NCBI RefSeq assembly: GCF_002220865.2
Contig: NZ_NHRJ02000006.1
Span: 62,001-126,000 of the forward strand
From: Paenibacillus xerothermodurans
Lineage (GTDB): Bacteria; Bacillota; Bacilli; Paenibacillales; NBRC-103111
Reading direction: 5' to 3'
DNA length: 64,000 nucleotides
Below are positions 24,298 through 35,271 of the stretch, one piece after another; positions within the stretch are counted from its first letter, which is position 1, and each line of letters begins with the position of its first letter. Made by a program: the position numbers and the translations under genes. The notes under the pieces are model-generated. The model ran no database searches. It saw only the letters and a list, made by a program, of their open reading frames with translations, and was not told the origin of the DNA.

Positions 24298-27200
24298 TCA
24301 GCCTAGCTTTTCCGACAGCACTTCGAAAATGTCCTCCATTTCGTCCATTCCCAAATCCGTGGCATCGAAATCACTTGGCGTGAGATCCTGGTCTTTCTTC
24401 TCGACGCAATGGTGGATCAATTGCAGCAGATGGCGCTGAAGCCTCTCCATCAGTTGAGTGATCGTGCCCCGCAAATACTGCTGTTTGTTAAAGGTGCAGG
24501 ATAGAGCGAGCCGCCCGCCCCGCACGATGCCGCTGAAGTTGAGCGCGTGCAGTGCTTCCGACTCTCCGCTGATCTGATCGCCCATGCCATATGTTGAAGG
24601 GCCGAAGGCATCCGTTTGTACCTCACTGTCAAACTGTCCGAGGTAATTGAAGCTGATTTCCGGCTTGAGCGCGAACTCCAACCCCGCTTTGTGCTCTGCT
24701 GCGGTTAAGTAGCGCAGGATGCCGTAGCCTACCCCTTTATCCGGAATACTCCTCAAGCCTTCTTTCACCGTTTTGATCAGCGTCGGCAATGGACCGTCTG
24801 GCATATTCAATAGGATCGGATACTGCGCCGTGAACCAACCGACGGTGCGCGACACATTCATTCCTGGCAGGATTTCTTCCCGGCCGTGACTTTCGAGATT
24901 AATGCATATCTTGGACTCGCCCGTCCACTCCTGCACAGCCATTCCGAGCGCAGTCAATAAAATGTCGTTCATCTCCGTCCGGTAAGGTTTATGAACTTGC
25001 GTGAGAAGCAGGCGAGTGTCCTCTTGTGATAATTCTACCGATACCGAGGCACAATCTTTTATCACGTGCGTAGTGCTTGCGTTATCCTTCGGCAGCGGCA
25101 TGATACGCTCATTTTCAATCCGCTGCCAGTAATCCGCCTGCTTAAGGAATGCCGGCGAGTCGGCATAGGCCTGTAAGCCCTCCGCCCAGTCCTTGAACGA
25201 ATTGGTTTTATCGGGCAAGCTCACCTCTTCTCCCCTAACGGCCTGCAAATAGCCTCCGGCGAAGTCCTCCAGTAAAATCCGCCACGACACTCCGTCCACC
25301 ACCAGATGATGGATGACGATAAGCAAATGATCGCCATGATCGGTTTGAAAAATCACCGTTTTCAGCAGAGGGCCCTGCCCGAGATCGATACTGCGCTGCA
25401 CCTCATCGGCATAAGACGTGATCCGCGTTTCAATATCGTTCACGCCTTGGAGATCAACCACCTGCACACTCACCTCGCCGCTCTCCGAGCCGCGATTGTG
25501 CTGCACCACTCCTTCCTGGCTGAACGTGTAGCTCATGCGGAGGGCATCATGATGCTCCACAATTTTGCTCAGCGCCTCTTGCACAGCATACGGGGCGAAG
25601 CCGGACGGTGCATGCAGCATAACAGACTGATTCCAATGATGCATCGCGGTAAACCGCTGTGCGAAGAACCAGCGTTGAATCGGGGTCAGCAAGACGTCGC
25701 CCTCTACCATGCCTTGCTCAGCCGTCGCACCCTCGGCTCGCTGCAAATACGGGCCGACCTGTTCGATCGTCGGATGTTGGAACAGATCCTTCATCTCGAG
25801 CTTCCAACCCTCCCGGTACAGGCGGCTCGCCATCTGTATCGCTTTGATCGAATCGCCGCCGAGCGCGAAGAAATTCTCCGTGGTGCTAACTTTGTCAAGT
25901 CCCAGCACATCCTGCCATACCTGAGCCAGCAGTGCTTCGAGCTCGTTGGCCGGCCCGTTATATGTTGACGGTTCGGCAGTGCTGATCTGCGGAAGCGGCA
26001 GCGCTCTCCGGTCTACCTTGCCGTTTGGCGTCATGGGCAGCTGCGGGAGCTCAACCCAATACTGAGGCACCATGTAATCAGGCAGTACACTCGCCAGATC
26101 CATTTTCAGTTCATCGGCATCCAAGCTTCCCACAGGCACCACATACGCGCACAGCGCCGTGTTTCCCTGGGAATCCCGGATATCACTGACCACGGCGGCG
26201 CTAACTGCTGCATGCTGAGCCAAATGCACCTCTATCTCGGGCATTTCAATCCTAAATCCTCGAACCTTCACTTGTCGGTCTATACGGCCAAGATATTCAA
26301 TAGTACCGTCTTCCAGCCATTTGGCGGAATCGCCCGTGCGGTACATCCTCTCGCCCGGCACGAACGGATCGGGTACGAACCGCTCTGCCGTCTCCTCAGG
26401 CCGGTTCATATAGCCGCGCGCCAAACCTCTGCCGGCGATACATAGCTCTCCTGCGACCCCGGTCGGCTGTAACTGACCGCCGCTTCCCAGAACGTACAGC
26501 CGCGTGTTTGTGATCGGCCGGCCGATTGTGATCGTTTGAGCCCCGTGCTTAACGCTCGTGCTCGTGGCCACCACGGTGCTTTCCGTCGGCCCGTAGTTGT
26601 TAACTAACGTGTATCGATGCTCCGACCCAACCCTTTTCAACTGATCCCCACCGGTGAGCAGGACGCGCAGGGAACGGTTGTCCAGCTCCATAAACTGCTC
26701 GCACAGTTGGGTGGGCAGGAAGGTTACCGAGATGCCGTTGTTATTGAAATATTCATTCAAACGCACGATGTCCATGCGAATCGTTTCGTCTATGATATGC
26801 ACCTGGGCACCCGCCACCCAGTATGGGAACAGCTCCCACACGGTCGCATCAAACCCGAACCCGGCATATTTGGCGCTTCGGTCATTGCTACCTACGGCAA
26901 ATGCCTCGTTGTGCCAGAAGCACAGGTTCACCAACGAACGGTGCTCGATCATGACGCCTTTGGGCTGCCCAGTCGTGCCGGACGTGTAAATGATGTATGC
27001 GAGATTGTCGGCCGCCGCGTTGACACCGGGATTGGGCACTTCACTGTTGAACCCGCCCGAGCAGTCGTGCTCTCCATCCAGCAACAACACTTCTCCACCG
27101 AACTCCTGCGGCACAGCCAAACCTGTCTGCGTCAGTAGCAGGCGCGCATTGCTGTCGGACAGCATGTAGGAGATCCGCTGTGCAGGATAGCTCGGGTCGA

Positions 27201-30200
27201 TCGGCACGAACGCGCCGCCGGCTTTCAATATGGCAAGAACCCCTGCGGCCATTTCCAGCGATGGCTTGGCCATGATGCCGACAGGCTGATCCGGACGAAC
27301 CCCCTTGGCGATCAGCACACGAGCCAACCAATTGGCTCTAGCGTTGAGTTCCCGGTATGTCCACTGCCGCCCGTTGTATACCACCGCCGCTTGATCCGGA
27401 GTAACGAGCACCTGATGCTCGAACAGCTCGTGAATCGTTTTGTCCGTTGGGACGTCGGATTGCTCCGTGCGATTCCATTCCACGAGCGTTTTTCGTTTTT
27501 CCTCAGCGGTAAGCAGTTCAATGTCGGCTAGACGGGCGTCCGGATTTTCAACGGCACCCAGTAAAGTGTTCAGCAAGTACGCGCTCCAGCGGACTACCGT
27601 GTCCTTTTTAAACAAGTCGCAGCAGTACTCAAATTGAAGCCCAAGTTCATCCGCGCGCTCAAAAGCTCCCAGTGTTAAATCGAACTTGGAAGTAGTATGA
27701 GGCATGTCATACGGCGCAATGTTCAAGCGATCCAGCCGAAGCACATCCCGATCCGCATTCTCCGAGGTAAGCATCACGTTGAACAGCGGGTTCCGGCTGA
27801 CATCTCTGGGCAGGTCCAGCTTATTGATCAGCTGCTCAAAAGGATAATCCTGATGCTCGATGGCCTGAAGACTGGCTTCCTTAACCTCCAGGAGCAGCTG
27901 CCGGAATGTTTTGTCCGCACGCGGCCCGGTTCTCAGAGCCAATGTGTTGACGAACATGCCCGGAATCGCTTGGCTATCCGGATGTGCTCTGCCTGAAACG
28001 ACGGAGCCGACAATTACATCATCCTGTCCTGAGAGCTTAGCTAAAAAGATGTTGAACACGGACAGCAGTACCATATGCATGGTCGTTCCGGTTGCCAGCG
28101 CAAGCCGGCGGATCTGATCAGTCAATTGCTTAGATGCGCGGAAGCGTACAACATCGCCCGCAAAGCTTTGCACCGAGGGACGTGGATAATCGGTCGGCAG
28201 CGACAGCTCAGGTATCGTGCCTGAGAATGTCTCCAACCAATACTGCTCTTGCCGTTCAGCCACCTCCTGCTGCGCCGGTTCGTTGTACCATGTTGAGAAA
28301 TCCTTGTAATGCAGCTTGGGCTGCGGCAGAGCCTGCCCTGCGTACAGCGCGGCTAATTCCTTCACCAAGATTTCATTGGAGTGGCCGTCGGTAATAATGT
28401 GATGCGTATCGGTCAACAAAAGATGCCGGTTCTCCGCCAACTTGATCACGCACGCTCGGAACAGTGGTGCCGAATGCAAATTAAACGGACGGATGAACTG
28501 CTCTATCAGCTCAGGTGCTTCCTCCTCGATGCATGCCAGCTGGTGCAATTCAAACGGCACTCGCTGATGGATTTGTTGTACCGGTTTGCCTTCGATGTCC
28601 ATAAACGACGTGCGCAGCGACTCATGCCTGTCGATCAAGGCCTGGAGTGCTCGTTCCAGCCGCGATGCATCGAGCTCGCCTTCCAGAAGCAGAACGGACG
28701 GCATGTTATAGCTAGCGCCGGACGGTTCGAATTGCTGCAAAATGTACATCCTGTTCTGCGCGGAGGAGAGCGGATAATACGGCTGCTCGGGCGCGGGCTC
28801 TATCTGCGCATAGACAGACGAACTGCCGGCTGCAGCTTCATCGAGATATGCCGCAAGACCTCGCACGGTCGGCCGATCGAATAATACTTTGATCGAAATG
28901 TCGCGGTTGAGCTTCGTTTGGAGGCTGCCGATCAACATCATCGCCTTCAGGGAGTGTCCGCCCAAATCAAAAAAGTTGTCATCCACGCCAACGCGGTCCG
29001 CGCCGAGCGTTTCCTGCCATAAATCGCACAGCACGAGCTGCATTTCACTTTCGGGGGCCGCGTACGCTGCTCCGGATGTGTTGACTAATACAGGTGCAGG
29101 CAGGGCACGACGGTTGATTTTGCCGTTCGCCGTCAGCGGGATCGATTCGACTTGGACAAAGTAGCTTGGAACCATATACTTAGGCAGCTGCGCCGATAAC
29201 CATTCCCGCACGGCCGCAGCGGCGAGCTCGCCCTTCTCGGCCACGAAGTATGCGCACAACTCCTGAGCTGCACCTTGTTCGGGATACCCGACGACTACAG
29301 CCTTGTCCACCTTTTCATGTCTCACCAGCGCCGCCTCAATTTCGCCCGGCTCGATGCGGTAGCCGCGGATTTTCAGCTGGCCGTCCATTCTGCCCAAAAA
29401 TTCTATTTCACCGTCCGGCCGCTTGCGCGCCAGATCCCCCGTTCTGTACATCAACTCGCCCGGCACGAACGGATCGGCCACAAATTTCTCCGCAGTCAGT
29501 TCCGGCAGGTTCAAGTACCCGCGGCCTACGCCGTCACCGGCGATGCATAGCTCACCCGGCAGTCCAACGGGCTGCAGTCGGTTGCCGGCATCCATGATAT
29601 ACAGCCGGTTGTTGCCAATCGGCCTGCCGATCGGTACATAAGCGTTCACATTGGCAGAGCCTTCGCATGCTTCCGGCCGGATATCGAATGCAGAGGCATC
29701 GACGCAGCACTCGGTCGGCCCGTACACATTAGTGATCAGCGGTGCGCTGCCGGCAGACGCAAACAAATCGTAAACTCCTCGCACCGTCTCCTGCGGCAGC
29801 GCTTCTCCTCCGATCAGCATATGACGGATGCCAACGCCCTGCACATTGCCAGCCGCCAGCAGCATCTGCACGTGAGCCGGCGTGCCGTCGGTGACATCGA
29901 TACGGTGCGATCGATAATATGCCGCCAAAGCACGGCCATCCATGGACGATGATCTGGGTACGACGAACAATGTGTGCCCCAGAAGCAGCGAAGCGAATAT
30001 TTGCTGCACCGACGCGTCAAAGTGAAAAGGTGCAACCAACGCAACATTTAAAGTCGTATGATCATGCTGTGAGTAAACGCGGTCACGCAAGCCTTCGACC
30101 AAATGGAGCACTTGACGATGTTCTATCATGACCCCTTTGGGCTTGCCGGTCGTGCCTGATGTGTAGATTATGTAAGCCAAATCATCCGCCGCAGTGGCTA

Positions 30201-33200
30201 TCTGCGCCGATGTCTCACTCAGCGCACGGTCAGCTGACTCTAACGCCGAGCTGCGGGCGGCGGATACGTCGATGACTGCGCCGTCGAATAGTTCGCCGAC
30301 ACGGGCAGCGTATTGCTGTTCAGTGATAAGCCCACGCGCACGGCTGTCCTGCAAAATAAATTCAATGCGCTGATCCGGATTGTCAGGATCGATCGGCACG
30401 TATGCTGCACCGGCTTTAAGCACAGCCAGCATGGCCGCTATCGCATCGGTCGAACGCGACAAAAGCAGCGCCACAGCGTCCCCACGTCCGATGCCGAGAC
30501 CGCTCAATGTGCGCGCCAGACTCGCCGCCCTCTCCTCCAGCTCGTGGTAGGTGAGCTGTCCGTCAGGGGCGACAGCCGCTATCCGTTCCGGCATTTTGGC
30601 CGCCTGGCTCTCAAACTGGCTGTGGATGCATTGGTCCGTCGCATAATTCACTCCAGTGGCTCTGGACTCTTCCAGCAGTTGACGTCGTTCCCCCGCTGAC
30701 AGCATATCCATCTCACTGACAGTCGCGTCAGGATTGGTCACTGCGGCGGCCACGAGTTGTACCAAATAGCCACTCCAACGTCGCATTGTGTCAGCCGAAA
30801 ACCGCGCTGTTGCATAATCGAAGCTCAAACGGATTTCATTATTCGATTCGAGCGCTTCCAGCGTCAGATCGTACTTAGCCGCCAGGGGCCGCATGGGATA
30901 GTCGGACAAGCTCAGCTCGCCCAGCCGCATTTGTGGTGTGTTCATGTTTTGCATGTTGAACATCACGTTGAACAGAGGAGTCCGGCTTGTGTCCCTGTCA
31001 ATCGGCAGTTTTTCGACCAACATTTCAAACGGATAATCCTGATGTGCGAATGCTTGCAGGCACAGCTCCTTGACCTCCGTCAGATACTGCCTGAAGGTTT
31101 TGCTGCCTTCGGGCGCACTGCGAAGCGCGAGCGTATTAACGAACATACCCGGCATATCCCGGATGTCGGCATGTGTTCTTCCCGCGATAGGCGAACCAAC
31201 GATGATGTCCTCCTGCGAGGAACATTTGGCCAGGAATACGTTGAATGCGGCCAGCAAAAACATATATGCCGTTGTGCCCGTAGCAGTCGTAAGCTCCTGA
31301 ATTCTTCCGGCGAACTCCTTGCTTATGCCGAACACGAACCTGTCACCTGCGGCGCTCTGCTGAGAGAGGCGGGGGTAATCGGCCGGTAAATCCAGCACCG
31401 GGATGTCGCCTGCAAACTGATCGAGCCAAAATGACTCAAGGCGGCCCAATCTCTCCTGCTGCTCCGGCTGGTTTTGCCACACGGCGTAGTCCTTGTAGTG
31501 AAGCTTTGGTTCGGGCACTGTCTGCCCGCCATACAATGCAGCCAAATCCTGCACCAGCACTGCGGTAGATGCACCGTCGGTGATACTATGATGCATGTCA
31601 ATGAGCAGAAGATGGCTGTGTTCATCAAATTGGATCAGCTCAGCCCGCAATAATGGTGCTTGATCAAGATCAAACGGCCGCACAAAATTACGGATTAATG
31701 TCTCGCTGTCCTTCTCCGACGCGCGAGTGCACTCCAACTGAAACGGAATGTGTTCGTGTATCTTTTGCACCAGCGCTCCGTCTACCATATGGAATGACGT
31801 CCGCAATGTCTCATGCCGGGCGATCAGTCCCTGGAAGGCCGCTTCCAGGCGCGACTGGTCCAACTCCCCTTCCAGGCTTAGCGCGGCGGGAATGTTGTAG
31901 CCGATACCCGCTCCTTCCAGCTGGCTCAAAATATACATGCGTCGTTGCGCAAATGATAGTGGGTAATGCGGCTGCACTTGAGCGGGCTCGATCACACCCG
32001 CGCTATCTTCGGTCGCGGCTTGCAAGCTCTCGGCCAAACCCCGAATGGTCGGACGTTCAAACAACAATTTGATAGGAACTTCACGTTCGACTTGTTGATG
32101 CATTCTGGAGGTCAGGAGCATGGCTTTTAAGGAGTGGCCGCCGAGGGAAAAGAAATCGTCATCGATACCCACACGCTCAACGCCAAGCACCTCCTGCCAA
32201 ATTTCCGCCAAACGTTCCTCCAGTTCAGTGCGTGGAGCTTGGTAAGTGTCTCTGCCCGCACCTGCAGTTGGCTTGGGCAATGCCTTCCTATCAAGCTTTC
32301 CGTTAGACGTGAGCGGCATCTTCGGCAGCTGCATGAAATGTGCGGGCACCATATAATCCGGCAGATGCACGGAAAGCGCTTGGCGCAACTCGCCGAGACT
32401 CAACTGCTCGCTTCCGGTAAAATATGCCACCAGCATCGGCTGTCCGTGATGATCCGTCAACGGCAGCACAGCAGCTTCAGTGATCGCCGGTATCTGCAGC
32501 AAACGATGTTCAATCTCGCCTAATTCGATGCGGAAGCCACGAATTTTCACCTGATGATCACTGCGTCCAAAATACTCCATTTCTCCATTCGGCAGCAGCC
32601 TGGCCAGGTCTCCCGACCGATACAGCCGCTCACCCGGCTTATATGGGTTGTCAATGAACCGCTGCGCCGTCAACTCCGGGCGGTGCAGGTAACCGCGAGC
32701 CACCCCAAGGCCGGTAACACACAATTCGCCGATCACGCCCATTGGCACGAGGTTCATGTCCTTGTCCATGATGCAGCAGCCGAGCGTCGGTATGGGTACC
32801 CCGATGTTCGAGATATTGCTGTTGATTTCTTCCGTCGCGATTTCTTTATATGTAACATGCACGGTTGTCTCGGTGATGCCGTACATGTTGATCAGTTTGG
32901 TCTCCGGGTATTTGTCGTTCCATTCCCGAAGTATCGCCGGCTGAAGCGCCTCGCCGCCAAAAATAACATACCTCAATTCAAGCTCCCGGCTAGGTGCGGC
33001 GATCTCACGCTGGATAAGCGCAGCGAACGCGGTCGGTGTCTGATTCAGTACGGTGACTTTCTCATCGATCAACAGCTGACGGAACTGTTGTGGCGACTGC
33101 GCGACCTCTTTCGGCACGGCCACCAGCTTGCCTCCATATAAGAGGGCACCGTACATCTCCCACACGGAAAAATCGAAGCAGAAGGAGTGGAACATCGTCC

Positions 33201-35154
33201 ATGTATCTCTGCTGCTGAATGTGAACTGAAGCTTGTCGTTTACCAGCAGACGCACAACATTCCGGTGCGAAATCATCACCCCTTTGGGCTTGCCTGTCGT
33301 GCCGGAGGTATAGATGACATAACATAAATCGTCCGGCGAATTTACCGGCGCCAAGTTGTACGTCGCTCCGTCGGTGACATCAACGTCGGACAGTTCCAAG
33401 CAGAGTGTCTCACCCGAGAAATCTACGCTGTTCAGTAAATGACTTTGGGTGAGCAGAACCCTTGCACCGCTGTCCTCCAGCATAAATTCGATCCGGTCGG
33501 AAGGGTATGCCGGGTCAATTGGGACATATGCCCCGCCAGCCTTCAGAATCGCCAACATGCCCACTATCATCTCCGGAGAACGCTCGGCCATAATTGCCAC
33601 CAGTCCATCCGGCCCAACGCCTTTTGCCCGCACGAGTGCGGCCAGCCGGTTGGCACGCGCATTCAACTCCCGGTACGTGAGCCGACGATCCTCGAACACT
33701 ACAGCGGCACGATCGGGCACTCGCTCAACCTGCTCCTCGAACAACTGCTGGATTGTCTTGTCCTGCGGATACGAAACCTCAGCATGGTGAAGCGAACCAA
33801 GCAGCTGCTGTCTTTCATCCTCCGACAAGTAGCATACCCCCCTGATGTGCGCTTCAGGGTTGCTAACCATGGCCCAGGCGATATTAGTTAGATGTGCTGC
33901 AACCTTTTCAATCCACTGTCTATCATAGACGGAGGCGTTGTACATCATCTTGATGGTCCACTGGTCGCCGGGAAATGCAATCAGATTAAAATCATAGTTG
34001 GTTTCGTCCGACCCTCCGACGACCTCCGCCGAAAAACCCAGACGCTGCTCAAAGTTCCCGTCCTCAAGCTCCCGTTCCAGCGGAAAATTTTCGAAAGCAA
34101 GCAGATGGTTCACCAACTGTTGACCTAACACGGAACGATTTTGGATATCATACAGCGGCACGTGATCATACTTTTCCGCCTCGAGTGCACTCTTCTGCAC
34201 GGCCGCGAACAGATCCGCAAACGTAGCATTCTCGCCCATACGGACGCGAACCGGGATGGTGTTGATAAACAAGCCCACCATGCTTTCTATGCCATGGATA
34301 GATGAAGGCCGACCGGAGACGACGGCGCCGAACACCACATCATCCGTATTGTTGTATCTGCCAAGCAGCATGCCCCACATAGCTTGGAACATGTTGGATG
34401 CGGTGACCTGATAGCGGTTTGACACCTGCTTGATCGCTGCAACCAGCCGCTCATCCCAAGTGAAAGTCCAGCTCTCGTTGCGGTACACATCGCCGGCAGA
34501 CGGCCGGCGGCCGCCCGGCAGCGGCGTGGCCTGGTCGAAATCCGCCAACCTGGCGTCCCAATAAGTGAGCGCCGCTTCTTTGTCCTGTTTTGCCAGCCAT
34601 TTGATGTACTCGCCATACGGTCTTACAGGTTCGACGGCTAAGGTCCGGCCGCTGCGCAGCGTCTCATAGCATTGGAACAGCTTTTTCATCAGCACGCCCA
34701 AACTCCAGCCATCAATCAAAATATGGTGGTTGCTCCACATGAATTGATACGAGCTCTCCGTCAGCTGAAAGATCGCGACCCGGATAAGAGGATCTTTTGC
34801 TAAATTAAACCCGTTGGTCTGGTTTTGATGCCTGTAGGCCTGTAAATAGCGCTGTTGCTCCGACTGCTCCATTTGCGTGATGTTCTCGTAATGCACAGCC
34901 ACCTGGCGTTCGGCAAACACGATCTGCCGGGGCCGCTGCAGCTGCTGGTGCACAAAGGCGGTACGAAGAATTTCGTATGATTCGAGCAAATGATCTATAC
35001 ATTTCTGCACAATCGTCACATCTAAATGGCCGGTGACGTGCAGCTCCAACTGGGTGAAATAGGATGAGGACTGTGGATCAAGCACAGCATGATACATCAT
35101 ACCTTCCTGCATGGGCGTCAACGGGTAAACCTTTTGAATTGTTTTCTGACTCAT
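24298..35154 (-). CDS. NRPS, three modules: C-A(Thr)-T-C-A(Gln)-T-C-A(Leu)-T-E
   Basis: 3618 residues; centres of T domains at about 1005, 2066 and 3100, E domain about 3140-3590. Pocket residues give D-F-W-N-I-G-M-V-H (Thr), D-A-Q-D-L-G-V-V-D (Gln) and D-A-W-F-L-G-N-V-V (Leu). C domains carry intact HHxxxDG: NHHILIDGWS (D-donor type, after the E domain of the previous protein), MHHSITDGAS and THHIITDGHS. Carrier motifs are LGGHSLKAM twice and LGGDSIKAI, the last typical before epimerisation. The E domain has HHLVVDGVSWRIL and VSRTVGWFTAQYP. It adds Thr4, Gln5 and D-Leu6, corresponding to SrfAB. N- and C-terminal short segments look like docking (COM) regions. Confidence 0.95.
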   Translation of the reverse strand: MSQKTIQKVYPLTPMQEGMMYHAVLDPQSSSYFTQLELHVTGHLDVTIVQKCIDHLLESYEILRTAFVHQQLQRPRQIVFAERQVAVHYENITQMEQSEQQRYLQAYRHQNQTNGFNLAKDPLIRVAIFQLTESSYQFMWSNHHILIDGWSLGVLMKKLFQCYETLRSGRTLAVEPVRPYGEYIKWLAKQDKEAALTYWDARLADFDQATPLPGGRRPSAGDVYRNESWTFTWDERLVAAIKQVSNRYQVTASNMFQAMWGMLLGRYNNTDDVVFGAVVSGRPSSIHGIESMVGLFINTIPVRVRMGENATFADLFAAVQKSALEAEKYDHVPLYDIQNRSVLGQQLVNHLLAFENFPLERELEDGNFEQRLGFSAEVVGGSDETNYDFNLIAFPGDQWTIKMMYNASVYDRQWIEKVAAHLTNIAWAMVSNPEAHIRGVCYLSEDERQQLLGSLHHAEVSYPQDKTIQQLFEEQVERVPDRAAVVFEDRRLTYRELNARANRLAALVRAKGVGPDGLVAIMAERSPEMIVGMLAILKAGGAYVPIDPAYPSDRIEFMLEDSGARVLLTQSHLLNSVDFSGETLCLELSDVDVTDGATYNLAPVNSPDDLCYVIYTSGTTGKPKGVMISHRNVVRLLVNDKLQFTFSSRDTWTMFHSFCFDFSVWEMYGALLYGGKLVAVPKEVAQSPQQFRQLLIDEKVTVLNQTPTAFAALIQREIAAPSRELELRYVIFGGEALQPAILREWNDKYPETKLINMYGITETTVHVTYKEIATEEINSNISNIGVPIPTLGCCIMDKDMNLVPMGVIGELCVTGLGVARGYLHRPELTAQRFIDNPYKPGERLYRSGDLARLLPNGEMEYFGRSDHQVKIRGFRIELGEIEHRLLQIPAITEAAVLPLTDHHGQPMLVAYFTGSEQLSLGELRQALSVHLPDYMVPAHFMQLPKMPLTSNGKLDRKALPKPTAGAGRDTYQAPRTELEERLAEIWQEVLGVERVGIDDDFFSLGGHSLKAMLLTSRMHQQVEREVPIKLLFERPTIRGLAESLQAATEDSAGVIEPAQVQPHYPLSFAQRRMYILSQLEGAGIGYNIPAALSLEGELDQSRLEAAFQGLIARHETLRTSFHMVDGALVQKIHEHIPFQLECTRASEKDSETLIRNFVRPFDLDQAPLLRAELIQFDEHSHLLLIDMHHSITDGASTAVLVQDLAALYGGQTVPEPKLHYKDYAVWQNQPEQQERLGRLESFWLDQFAGDIPVLDLPADYPRLSQQSAAGDRFVFGISKEFAGRIQELTTATGTTAYMFLLAAFNVFLAKCSSQEDIIVGSPIAGRTHADIRDMPGMFVNTLALRSAPEGSKTFRQYLTEVKELCLQAFAHQDYPFEMLVEKLPIDRDTSRTPLFNVMFNMQNMNTPQMRLGELSLSDYPMRPLAAKYDLTLEALESNNEIRLSFDYATARFSADTMRRWSGYLVQLVAAAVTNPDATVSEMDMLSAGERRQLLEESRATGVNYATDQCIHSQFESQAAKMPERIAAVAPDGQLTYHELEERAASLARTLSGLGIGRGDAVALLLSRSTDAIAAMLAVLKAGAAYVPIDPDNPDQRIEFILQDSRARGLITEQQYAARVGELFDGAVIDVSAARSSALESADRALSETSAQIATAADDLAYIIYTSGTTGKPKGVMIEHRQVLHLVEGLRDRVYSQHDHTTLNVALVAPFHFDASVQQIFASLLLGHTLFVVPRSSSMDGRALAAYYRSHRIDVTDGTPAHVQMLLAAGNVQGVGIRHMLIGGEALPQETVRGVYDLFASAGSAPLITNVYGPTECCVDASAFDIRPEACEGSANVNAYVPIGRPIGNNRLYIMDAGNRLQPVGLPGELCIAGDGVGRGYLNLPELTAEKFVADPFVPGELMYRTGDLARKRPDGEIEFLGRMDGQLKIRGYRIEPGEIEAALVRHEKVDKAVVVGYPEQGAAQELCAYFVAEKGELAAAAVREWLSAQLPKYMVPSYFVQVESIPLTANGKINRRALPAPVLVNTSGAAYAAPESEMQLVLCDLWQETLGADRVGVDDNFFDLGGHSLKAMMLIGSLQTKLNRDISIKVLFDRPTVRGLAAYLDEAAAGSSSVYAQIEPAPEQPYYPLSSAQNRMYILQQFEPSGASYNMPSVLLLEGELDASRLERALQALIDRHESLRTSFMDIEGKPVQQIHQRVPFELHQLACIEEEAPELIEQFIRPFNLHSAPLFRACVIKLAENRHLLLTDTHHIITDGHSNEILVKELAALYAGQALPQPKLHYKDFSTWYNEPAQQEVAERQEQYWLETFSGTIPELSLPTDYPRPSVQSFAGDVVRFRASKQLTDQIRRLALATGTTMHMVLLSVFNIFLAKLSGQDDVIVGSVVSGRAHPDSQAIPGMFVNTLALRTGPRADKTFRQLLLEVKEASLQAIEHQDYPFEQLINKLDLPRDVSRNPLFNVMLTSENADRDVLRLDRLNIAPYDMPHTTSKFDLTLGAFERADELGLQFEYCCDLFKKDTVVRWSAYLLNTLLGAVENPDARLADIELLTAEEKRKTLVEWNRTEQSDVPTDKTIHELFEHQVLVTPDQAAVVYNGRQWTYRELNARANWLARVLIAKGVRPDQPVGIMAKPSLEMAAGVLAILKAGGAFVPIDPSYPAQRISYMLSDSNARLLLTQTGLAVPQEFGGEVLLLDGEHDCSGGFNSEVPNPGVNAAADNLAYIIYTSGTTGQPKGVMIEHRSLVNLCFWHNEAFAVGSNDRSAKYAGFGFDATVWELFPYWVAGAQVHIIDETIRMDIVRLNEYFNNNGISVTFLPTQLCEQFMELDNRSLRVLLTGGDQLKRVGSEHRYTLVNNYGPTESTVVATSTSVKHGAQTITIGRPITNTRLYVLGSGGQLQPTGVAGELCIAGRGLARGYMNRPEETAERFVPDPFVPGERMYRTGDSAKWLEDGTIEYLGRIDRQVKVRGFRIEMPEIEVHLAQHAAVSAAVVSDIRDSQGNTALCAYVVPVGSLDADELKMDLASVLPDYMVPQYWVELPQLPMTPNGKVDRRALPLPQISTAEPSTYNGPANELEALLAQVWQDVLGLDKVSTTENFFALGGDSIKAIQMASRLYREGWKLEMKDLFQHPTIEQVGPYLQRAEGATAEQGMVEGDVLLTPIQRWFFAQRFTAMHHWNQSVMLHAPSGFAPYAVQEALSKIVEHHDALRMSYTFSQEGVVQHNRGSESGEVSVQVVDLQGVNDIETRITSYADEVQRSIDLGQGPLLKTVIFQTDHGDHLLIVIHHLVVDGVSWRILLEDFAGGYLQAVRGEEVSLPDKTNSFKDWAEGLQAYADSPAFLKQADYWQRIENERIMPLPKDNASTTHVIKDCASVSVELSQEDTRLLLTQVHKPYRTEMNDILLTALGMAVQEWTGESKICINLESHGREEILPGMNVSRTVGWFTAQYPILLNMPDGPLPTLIKTVKEGLRSIPDKGVGYGILRYLTAAEHKAGLEFALKPEISFNYLGQFDSEVQTDAFGPSTYGMGDQISGESEALHALNFSGIVRGGRLALSCTFNKQQYLRGTITQLMERLQRHLLQLIHHCVEKKDQDLTPSDFDATDLGMDEMEDIFEVLSEKLG

Positions 35155-35271
35155 AATTCACCTCATTGAAATGTTATAGTGTGTGTAAACGTACTCCCAC
35201 AGCGTGCCGATCATGCGACTGGCATTTCCATGCATAAACGGCTCCTAAGAAATGCACGTGGATTAGGCGAC

